DNA of 64,000 nucleotides from Brachycybe producta. Its lineage: Eukaryota; Arthropoda; Diplopoda; Playtdesmida; Andrognathidae. How positions within the stretch are numbered: position 1 is the stretch's first letter; every line of letters starts with the position of its first letter. Shown here in pieces: positions 12,441-20,824 of this stretch. Where the stretch lies: assembly GCA_036925085.1 (NCBI GenBank), contig JAUPFP010000004.1:2680001-2744000 (forward strand). The letters are read 5' to 3'. The translations under genes and the position numbers were made by a program. Under the pieces are notes generated by a model that was not told the origin of the DNA, did no database searches, and was given only the letters and a program-made list of their open reading frames with translations.

Positions 12441-12808
12441 CTGCTTTCAGGAGAAATATTAAAAGGAACTTCAAGTGTTTTAGAAACTAGAAGGGTAGCT
12501 TAATCATTGAAGCTTGCCACACACTATATCAGTTCAGTGGAGCCCGAACGACGTGGCGTTTTCGATGCAATTGAAGCTAGTGTGCAGGGTTCCATTGAAG
12601 TGCTTGTTATCAAAACATTGATTCGTTTCATTCCGATCCGATAGTGTGCGGAAAGCTGCAAGGGTGTTTTTACGATAAGCTTTTTATGTCAGTTTTAAAA
12701 TGATTTAAAATGTCTTTGGAAGATATGTACATAAAAATATCCTTAAATTATTATGTCAACCTTCTAGTTTATCTTGATTTTGCTCCTGAAAGACAGGTTA
12801 ATCAGTGG
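12441..12808. repeat. FB-A foldback element, copy 3, interrupted
   Basis: Left arm CTGCTTTCAGGAG...GTGTTTTAGAAACTAGAAGGG to about 12511; right arm CTTCTAGTTTATC...GCTCCTGAAAGACAGG at about 12763-12797. The two arms are separated by a different element (12512-12656). Confidence 0.8.
12512..12656. repeat. FB-B foldback element (GCTTgCCaCACACTAT ends), nested in FB-A
   Basis: Ends are inverted: GCTTGCCACACACTAT on the left and ATAGTGTGCGGAAAGC on the right. Internal blocks GACGTGGCGTTTTCGAT and CCATTGAAGTGCTTGTTAT recur in the element at 36763-36865, with the first block there in inverted orientation. Confidence 0.8.
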
Positions 12809-13050
12809 TAGAAAATGAGTTGTTTATGAACCATGGAATTTGTTTTACTCGTTTTAATTATGTTTGATTGAAATTTTACAATAAATTTACGTTTGTGTAG
12901 TTTTGCAATTCATTTAATAGAGGCCATATAAAAGTTAAATCATTTCTGGATCAAAAAAAAGCTTCGGACATCTACCCGTTAGTTAAAACTATTAGTATAT
13001 TATTCGCATCGATAAAAAGCCTTTTCGTAGATTTCAAACGTTCATTATTT

Positions 13051-14447
13051 CTATTTGTTGTATTTGAAAAATCCTTCTCCCGTTTTCCGTCCTAATTTTC
13101 CCTCTTTAACCAACCTTTCGATGGTAGGAGACGGTCTAAAAAGCCGATTATCGGGAAATCGTTTGCTCCAACCTGAAAAAAAAAAAAATCGCATCATTAG
13201 TTTTGAGTTATTTTTAACGATCTAATGTCAAGGAACCTTCGAGAATAAAGTAAGTCGTGTCGAGACCGACGTAATCAGACAGCTCGAAAGGACCCATCGG
13301 ATATCCGCAACCTAATTTCATCGCTATGTCGATATCTTCGGCCGTTGCATCACCACGTTCCAACAGAGCCACGGCCTCGTTCATATATGGAACCAGCAAA
13401 CGGTTGACAATGAATCCAGGAGTGTCCTAAAGGAATTGAATTCAGTTCTGTAATCGTCGTTTGATCTTCACCAAGACTGTTAGAGAACCTACTTTACAAG
13501 TGACACATGTTTTACCGACTGCTTTTCCGAATTCAAGCAGTTTCTTGTACGTTTCTTCCGTTGTCTCGGGAATACGGATTACCTGAAAGGACACAGTCAG
13601 TTCGAAATTTAACGGAATTAATGCCATAATTTCAAACCTCAAGAAGCTTCATGACTGGAACAGGACTGAAGAAATGCAATCCTCCGAATCGATCCAGACG
13701 TTGTGTCAGACTCGCTATCTCTCCAATCGGAAGCGAAGAAGTGTTACTTGCGAAGATCGTATGTCTGAAACGAGATAAAAAAAAAACCCGGTTAATTGGC
13801 CACGTCCATTATCATTTTATTCGTAATCTCACTGAGGAGAAACTTTATCGAGATCTGCAAATAATTTCTGTTTCATCTCCAAGTTTTCGACGATTGCTTC
13901 CACAACCAAATCGGCATTTTGAACCGATTTCGCCGAATCCGTGCTGAAAGAAATGCTAGACAAAGCAGAATTGATAAATTTGTCTCCAGCCTAAATGAAA
14001 TAAAATACGTTAACGAACGAAATTAACGATTGAAAAAGTCAAGCGAAAAAAAAAACCTCTTTGTTGCCTTCAAACTGTTTCTTCGCAACTCTTTGAACAC
14101 TCTTCAGAATTGCATCGTTTGACTTCTTGAGGGCATCATCGTTAACGTCAACGATGGTCACTTGATGACCGGACTGAGCTGCAACCTATAAACAAGAGGT
14201 CCAAAATGACGTAGGAGGTCAAGCGAGCACGACGTAAAGCTGATGTGGCACTTCCACAGGAGTCTATGAAACCGTCTCTCATAAGCTTACTATGAGAAGA
14301 CCACGTTTGCTCGATCAGTTTTTTTTTTACCTGAGCGATACCGGATCCCATGAGGCCGCTACCGATAACGGTTACGTTCTTTATGGCCGCCTGAAAGGTA
14401 CTTGAAGTGGCCATACCTCTGAAAGAAACCCTCGATACAAATGCCAT
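13051..14447 (-). CDS. HADH: 3-hydroxyacyl-CoA dehydrogenase, mitochondrial
   Basis: Exons (minus order): 14447-14331, 14185-14057, 13990-13833, 13764-13638, 13582-13493, 13426-13237, 13172-13051; 310 residues (human 314). Catalyses the NAD-dependent oxidation of L-3-hydroxyacyl-CoA in mitochondrial beta-oxidation. Seen: a basic, Ser-rich N-terminal presequence ([16 protein letters not shown]), Rossmann NAD motif [30 protein letters not shown], the catalytic segment [15 protein letters not shown] and [16 protein letters not shown] with the conserved His, [18 protein letters not shown], and the C-terminal helix region [16 protein letters not shown] and [11 protein letters not shown]. All catalytic residues are present. 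It points away from GTF2H5 and converges on FBXL15. Confidence 0.96.
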
Positions 14448-15000
14448 TGTTACGCTGTCAAATGACTAAAGAAAAATGAAGACGTTATTAACCGGCAAAA
14501 GTCAAGATAACACGAAGACAAACAAACAATCCAAAGATCAAAGAATAAAGATGAAAGTTAAATGACCGTCGCGCCACCCAACGACTTATGGGGAAAATAA
14601 AACAGAAGGACGTTAAACCGGTTCAGAGTGCAAATGAAGGGTATTTGCATAACTTATTTAACAAGGTTAAGGTGACACTGCCATGGTGACGTCAGAACAT
14701 TGTTATTATTAAAACAAAACGAGACATTTTACATTTTTTGTTCTTTTCTTAATATTTTAACAATAATACTTTATAATTATATAATGACTCGATTTCTAAT
14801 TGAGTTAAGAAGAATTTTAAAGTCTTATTAAAACTAATTTAATTATTTAAAAATATTATAATTATAATATTATTGAAGAATTTTGTCACGTTAAATAAGG
14901 AATATCATTAAAAACTAAGCTCTATATAGAACAACGTTTTAAGAACCTTTTTTTTTTTTTTTTTTTTTTTTAGAACTCTTGATTATTACTATGTCTTTCA

Positions 15001-15260
15001 GGTGACAAAATGAAGAAAAACTTTTAAGTGTGTTTTAGAAACTAGAAGGGTAGTTCAATCACTCAAGGTTATTTACATATCGATATCTTTCGAAATAAAA
15101 AGTTTTTATGCGATTTTTAAAATGGTCCACCTTTAGGAAGACAATTAATTTATAATTTTTTGTATATTAATTTGAAAGATATCAACATGAACCTTTAAGT
15201 AACTGAGCTTATCCTTCTAGTTTCTAAAGCACTTTCTAATTTCGCGAGAATAATCAAAGA
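15001..15260. repeat. FB-A foldback element, copy 4
   Basis: Left arm GTGTTTTAGAAACTAGAAGGG, GTTCAATCACTCAAGG, ATATCTTTCGAAATAAA; right arm AAAGATATCAACATGAACC, TTAAGTAACTGAGC, CTTCTAGTTTCTAAAGC. The arms are closely complementary over more than 60 bases. Confidence 0.85.
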
Positions 15261-15968
15261 TATCTAAAACCAGCTGTTCACAATCATAAACCATCTTAAA
15301 ATTATTTTAATTATTAATATTATTTAATTAAAATTATTTAAGATGTATACAGCGTATGTCATGCAAAATAAATCCATAGCAGAAAAAAATGAACAGATCT
15401 ATAGAAATGAATAAAATTTTAAACGTAAAAAGAAATCACAACAACAACAAAAAAAAAATAACCCTTAACGGAAACTCCTATGTACCTTCTAGTTTATAAA
15501 AAAAAAATAAACTAAGCTAATAAACCCACCATACACTTAATATATAGGAAGTTCACAATTTCAAAAATTTTATAAAATCCAGACAGTGGAATGAATGACG
15601 CAATGAGTAAGCTGCAATGTTCTCATAGATGATGTCAACTTCAAGGTCATTCGAAATTTATTCATTCAAGGCCATTTGATGTCCTTTATTGGCATCACTA
15701 GCTAGGTTAGGTTATAATTAATTAGGGGTCAAATTCCTAATGAATGCCTCATAGTCAAAGGTAATGGCTAAACTTATAAATTTTAAATAAGAAGTTTTAT
15801 GTAAATGACCTTTGACTTGAATGCCACCCTAAATATTATAAGAAACTAGAAAACATACCAAGAAAAACAAAACTTATAAACAAAGTTTCTGCATATCAAT
15901 GTACCATCTAGTTTTTGGACTTAGGCCCAGTTCAGACTAAAATCTAAGATTGGCCAATAAGCGATTGA

Positions 15969-16040
15969 CTAAGCGGCCCATTGAGAAAATGTCTAAATGC
16001 TCAATAGTAATTTAAGACATTTTCTCAATGGGCCGCTTAG
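15969..16040. repeat. Perfect 26-bp palindromic arms upstream of GTF2H5
   Basis: 15969-15994 (starting CTAAGCGGCCCATTGAG) is the exact reverse complement of 16015-16040, with a 20-base loop. It lies about 300 bases upstream of the GTF2H5 start codon. Confidence 0.95.
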
Positions 16041-16344
16041 TTTGTGGGCCGCAATAAAAATTTAAAAATCACGCAAGAAAATAAATGGAAACTTAATATT
16101 TTTAATAGTATAAAAACGTAAAATGAAACAATTTTGTGTGAAGAAAAGAAAGCAGAAAAATATTTCATATTTAATAATTTTGATGGGTTGCAAACTTTTT
16201 TAAAATTTTACTACTATAGCCTATTCGCGGGACTTAGTATCTCCACAATGACGCAATTTGCTGCAGCCAATGAACACACGTTTCAGACTGTGCAACCTTC
16301 CATTACCGGAAGTTTAATCAAAAGTTAAATAATGAACGAAGAAA

Positions 16345-16634
16345 ATGGTGAATGTTATGAAAGGAATCCTCATAGAATGGTAAATATACAATGTTTCATT
16401 CGTTTTAAAGTTGAAAAAACGTATTTACCTGTTATTTGCCTGTTTTTCTTCAGTGATCCTGCTATGAAACAGTTTCTTTTGCATTTGGACGAATCGAATT
16501 CGTTAGGAAAACGTTTTATAATCCGCGATCTGGATGAAACTCATTTGTTCATTTCTGCTGACATTCTTGAGACATTACAGGCGAAAATAGACGATTTAAT
16601 GGATCAAATTTCTTTCCCAATGACTGAGAAATAA
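16345..16634 (+). CDS. GTF2H5: TFIIH basal factor subunit 5 (TTD-A / Tfb5)
   Basis: Exons 16345-16379 and 16454-16634; 71 residues, exactly the human length. The first exon encodes [11 protein letters not shown] and ends in TG, completing a Cys codon with the T of exon 2 ([15 protein letters not shown]). The rest, [13 protein letters not shown]...LMDQISFP, follows the GTF2H5 pattern. The protein is the smallest TFIIH core subunit, binds p52 (GTF2H4), and is needed for nucleotide excision repair and TFIIH stability. An upstream in-frame ATG at 16332 reads in a different frame and is not used. The stop codon overlaps a canonical AATAAA (16630-16635), and the next gene starts 36 bases after the stop. 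Confidence 0.95.
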
Positions 16635-16635
16635 A
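16630..16635 (+). terminator. AATAAA overlapping the GTF2H5 stop codon
   Basis: The last Lys codon and TAA stop followed by A create AATAAA. If used, cleavage would fall at about 16645-16660, just before the ZNHIT1 start codon at 16671. Confidence 0.45.
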
Positions 16636-16670
16636 GTGAAGAACAACGACAATACCTTTCAAGAGACGAG

Positions 16671-17126
16671 ATGGACAAGAGAGAGTCGAATCGGCTTAAA
16701 GACGTAAACCAACGTCGTGTTTTGGACGCAGCGACGAGGAAAAGGCGTCAGAAGAAGGCACTGGATGCTCTGGAGCAGGACAATTATCACGATGACCCGC
16801 ACGCCAACTTAGTGATGCACAAAAAGGCCCCGAAGTTCGAGGAATCTCTGGACAAAGCTAAGAGACGGAAGGGTAGAGGAGAACTCTTCAAACAACGTTT
16901 TCGTAAGAACTTTGTTACTTTGGTCGAAGAAGAACAAATGACCAATAAGGAGCCTCCGACATATTTCACTTCCGCGGCACCGCCTTCCAAGCTTCCCGAT
17001 AGAAAATTCTGCTCTGTATGCGGTTTCCCTTCGAACTATAATTGCAAACCGTGCGGTGCGAGATATTGCAGCGTTAAGTGTCTCGGAACGCATCAGGATA
17101 CAAGATGTCTCAAGTGGACGGCTTGA
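16671..17126 (+). CDS. ZNHIT1: Zinc finger HIT domain-containing protein 1
   Basis: A single uninterrupted exon of 151 residues. N-terminal basic helix (RRVLDAATRKRRQKKALDALE), the conserved DNYHDDPHA segment, a Lys/Arg-rich linker, FRKNFVTLVEEE, and a C-terminal HIT zinc finger CSVCGFPSNYNCKPCG...CSVKCLGTHQDTRCLKW with all eight Cys/His ligands. ZNHIT1 is a subunit of the SRCAP/SWR1 complex that deposits H2A.Z. It starts 36 bases after the GTF2H5 stop codon on the same strand and is followed by AATAAA at 17174. Confidence 0.97.
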   Translation: MDKRESNRLKDVNQRRVLDAATRKRRQKKALDALEQDNYHDDPHANLVMHKKAPKFEESLDKAKRRKGRGELFKQRFRKNFVTLVEEEQMTNKEPPTYFTSAAPPSKLPDRKFCSVCGFPSNYNCKPCGARYCSVKCLGTHQDTRCLKWTA

Positions 17127-18162
17127 ACAATCGCGTTTTTTTATTTGTTTTGATTGTAATTTCTGTCTGGATCAATAAAGTGTCGTTTCTATTCAAAATG
17201 TACGATGTTATGAAATTTTATAGTTATTTTATAGCAGAAACACCAATAAATCATTTAGTCAAGGCACTGACTGCATAAAACCTTCAACCCATTTCGATAA
17301 AAGTAGCAAATCAAATTGCTCCTTAAATGTAATTGACACAAACCTGCTCACTAACTGATGAGCTTCTTTTTAGTTCTGATACATATGCAAGCCTCAAACA
17401 TATTGCTTCAATCTATACTTCTCTAATAAGTTGTGTACAGTGGTGATTGAAGGAAAAACGACCCCCAAAATTAAAAGTGTGGTCGTAAGTCCAATAGAAT
17501 TCTCACAAAAAATGTAAATATGCATTATTTTTAGCATGTCATGCATCCATAATAAAATTATGCCATTGCTGGCTCACAACTACTTGTGCCAGTGTGTGCA
17601 TACTAGGCCTTTTTAAGATGGGTGGTCCGCATGTGCAGCAACAACTTACCTAGTGGTCCACCATTGGAAAATGTGATTGAGCTACTCGTCTAGTTTCTGA
17701 AAACACTCCCTAGTTTCTCTTAATCCTGAAAGACAGAATTATATAAATCAGCCCTTCACAAAGGCCAAAAAAATAATATTTAATCGGGCCATTTTTCTCC
17801 TAATCCACCCCAGTATCCTCAAGCAACCACCACCTTCACTTTTACACACCATATTTTAGAAGGAAACTTAACACTCATCAACTTCAATCCCCTCAACGAG
17901 GTTCCAACATAGAAAAATCCTTTGTTTAGTGAGTACCCTGGAACAAGGTTTTTCTATATTGTAAACCTGATCAACATGGGCTTAAAATTCGCACGTAAAC
18001 TTTCATAAGATAGTCAGAAAACAACAAAGATTTGTAAGTAGTGAACAGAATGTTATTTATTGCGATGATTACAAAATGTTTGGTTCAATTTACCAAAAAT
18101 GACACAGTTGACTTAACCGTTAAAAACAAACCTAAAAGAATGAAACTCAAAAAGTTTATAAT
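17127..18162. other. Convergent intergenic region ZNHIT1 / LSM7
   Basis: Poly(A) signals for ZNHIT1 (17174) and, on the minus strand, for LSM7 (18061-18056). Contains a solitary FB-A half (17672-17755) and nearby GTGGTCC words (around 17625 and 17653) that may be a decayed hAT-type remnant. Confidence 0.55.
17672..17755. repeat. FB-A right-half fragment, copy 5
   Basis: TGATTGAGCTACTCGTCTAG followed by TTTCTGAAAACACT and TCCTGAAAGACAGAATTA: the right arm of FB-A without its partner. Confidence 0.7.
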
Positions 18163-19042
18163 TCAGCCTTCGTGCTGAATGAAAGGGTTCGGAATAGATT
18201 CCATTCCGTCCATAGGACAGATAAGAACGACGGCCGTTCCACGACAAACAACCAATCCTAAATGTCGGGTATCGTCAGTCAGTTTATACGGATCGTCCGG
18301 ATCTATGAAAGAAAATATTACGAATTGACTGACATTAAAAACAAACTACTTCAGTTTGAAATCTGCGGAAATTCTTTCGATTAGCAGCCATTTAACCTCT
18401 ATGCAGGAGTTTGTACAGCTTTTTCACCTTATTTCGCGCATTATGGCTCAACCTATTAACAATTTTACCTTAGAGGTTAGCGGCTGCTAATCGAAAGAAT
18501 AGCCAAATCTGAAAAAAATAAACAACGAGACCTCGTAAGTATTCTGTTGTTCCATCCAAAACTAGATTCAGAAGTGGATCGTAACCTTTTAACATTCCAC
18601 TGACTGCAGATTTAATGAATACGATGTTAATTTTAAATATAAATTAATACAGATCATAACAATATTTCATTTATATGGTTCACCTTCTCTTCCACCTGAA
18701 AATTTCACTCGTATCGGTTTATCCAGGTATCTAGATAAATCAAGGATACTCTCCTTTCGTTTCTTGTCCTTTTGATCCGTATTCTTGATAGAAAAATACA
18801 CAACAAAATGTTTCATTACAACGCTACAGAGAAGCACATGGGTTAAAAGGGGGTTTCCCGCCAGATGGGGCCAAATTAACAAGCAACGCGTGCCGCGATG
18901 TTTTCGCACACGTTTCAACGACAAACATATATTACGATAGACAATACCAGCAAAGAACTAATAACTGTCACTAAAACAAATATACAATTCCAGAAATAAC
19001 ATAAAAACAACTAATTAACAAGAAAAAACTAACCTGTGCCAT
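18163..19042 (-). CDS. LSM7: U6 snRNA-associated Sm-like protein LSm7
   Basis: Exons (minus order): 19042-19034, 18783-18684, 18603-18532, 18302-18163; 106 residues (human 103). The first coding exon is only nine bases (Met-Ala-Gln). Sm1 motif SILDLSRYLDKPIRVKFSGGRE and GMLKGYDPLLNLVLDGTTEY, Sm2 motif LGLVVCRGTAVVLICP, and the C-terminal GMESIPNPFIQ typical of LSm7. Part of the LSm1-7 ring (mRNA decapping) and LSm2-8 ring (U6 snRNA). A foldback element sits in the last intron. The minus-strand AATAAA at 18061-18056 is about 100 bases past the stop. Confidence 0.95.
18371..18500. repeat. FB-C foldback element, copy 1 (LSM7 intron)
   Basis: Left arm ATTCTTTCGATTAGCAGCC...AACCTCTA (18371-18401) is inverted as TAGAGGTTAGCGGCTGCTAA...GAAAGAAT (ending 18500). 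A second copy is at 38394-38500. Confidence 0.88.
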
Positions 19043-20824
19043 GATAAGAAAACGTACAACCGACGATTTAACGTGACACCCGATTAAAAAAGACAAAGAT
19101 AGTCGCGATGGCATGAGCGGACTAAATCACAATGATATTTTGAAGCATTATATATGACGACAAAAATACAAACGGGTGTACGGATATATAATCTAAACAA
19201 TAAACGTTCTTAACGCCATATTAGAATGTCTTCTTTTTTTTCTTCTGCATATTGGTTTCAAATAAATGACGTACTACCACCTAACTGTCAAATGGCGGCA
19301 TCTAGTAGAGAAATAGTAAAACACATACATATAGTAGAAAATATAGCTTTTCTAAAATAGTAGCAAGACACAATGTGATACCATAAAACTCTAGACACTT
19401 AAGACAGCATGAAGTCATCTTACTGCTAGGTTTACCGATCCAACAAAATTCTAGAATTCATTTAATTCGTTTTTTGACCTAGTAGACATTTAATAATAGA
19501 AATGTATTATATAAATTCTAAAAAAATACACCCGACGAGGTCGATTCAACTTTTATTTTATTGAAATTCTCGTCAATTACAAAGAGAAAATAATAAATTG
19601 CAATTATTACTGTCTATTAGACCCGACATTAAAAACTTTTCTAGAAAAAAAGATCAAAATTTTTTTTAAAATGTGCTTGTAGTGTTTTTCTTCTTCTACG
19701 TAAATAGCTAATAAATACTGTCCACGCCTCCCCCACAAACACTGCGCAAAAAAACTTTTGCAGGAATATTATTTAGACTATATTATATATAGCCCTATAA
19801 GAAACTTTCTCTCGTAGAAGAAAAATACGCAAAAAAAAGTTCATCAAATTAAGACAAATGTGTTTTTTATATATAATGTATAAGAAAAACAAAACGAGAG
19901 AGAGAGACGAGATTAAACAGGAGATGGCCCCTCCCGACCCAAACATAATTATAAATTACACATAGCTCTCTACCAAGCTATCTGTGGTGTGGGTAGAAGC
20001 CAACTCCCGGCATGGTACAACAAGGATCCGAGTGTTTAGGAATAGTGCTCTTTTCCAAAAAATTTTCATAAACACAAGACAAATGTGTAAAAATTGTATA
20101 AAAATCTTGCAGAAAAATGCAAATTAGCTAAAGTACACATTTGCAGAAGGCAAGATGGAAACGGATCAAAGAATAAATACCAAAAAATAGAACATAACGA
20201 AATTCTGAATCCATTTTTCTTTTACGTTTTTAACAAAATAAATGGACCAAAAGAATCACCAGGATATTATAAAAAATAATAAAACTAAATGTAACAGACA
20301 CAACTGAGAAAAACCAAAAAAAAAAAAAAACGATATTCAATCCCAACACACATTTTCATAAATGATTAAATATGAATAGAGATAAAAAATAATAATATAC
20401 AAAAAAAATAATTAAAAACACAAGACATTTAAAATAAAATGTTACACCTGCATTGTTACCGGCAACAACAGCAGCAGTTCTGAAGATAACTTATTTTATT
20501 TTTGGTCCCCTCGGTGATTATCGATAGTTCTAATTTCGTTTCAATTACTTTTCTCATTTCCCATCTACCAACTGTGATCCCTCCGTAGTATGCTTCAATT
20601 GTCTCTCGCTCTCTCTCCTCTCTACGCACGACTTACAAAAATACAGAAGACAAAAAGAAAAAACCGAAGCTAGATATACAGAATTACAAGACAAGACGAA
20701 ATGCGACTACGCTTTCAGGGAGGGGGGGAAAGGTGCAACACGGACGAGAGAACATGATCTTGAATGAATGGAAAGCTAACATTCATTCTAATAAAACATT
20801 ACAATACAATTCAAAAGCGTCCAC
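19043..20824. other. 3' flank and probable long 3' UTR of S-adenosylmethionine synthetase
   Basis: A minus-strand AATAAA at 19557-19552 would give a 3' UTR of about 1.25 kb. AT-rich with purine-rich stretches; no gene recognised. The first about 150 bases, next to the LSM7 start, should contain the LSM7 promoter. Confidence 0.5.

Larger units (their letters stand above)
12336..13050. other. Convergent intergenic region FBXL15 / HADH
   Basis: Mostly filled by one FB-A copy (12441-12808) that is split by an FB-B element (12512-12656). The rest is AT-rich 3' flank for both genes. Confidence 0.7.
14448..16344. other. Divergent intergenic region HADH / GTF2H5
   Basis: AT-rich. Contains an FB-A copy (15001-15260), a long poly(T) tract near 14949, and a perfect 26-bp inverted repeat (15969-16040). 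An open frame of 64 residues at 16134 shows no family resemblance and is probably not coding. Confidence 0.55.

Noticed and set aside
16134..16328. 64-codon open frame just upstream of GTF2H5
   Set aside because: No conservation recognised and not in frame with GTF2H5; probably 5' flanking DNA.
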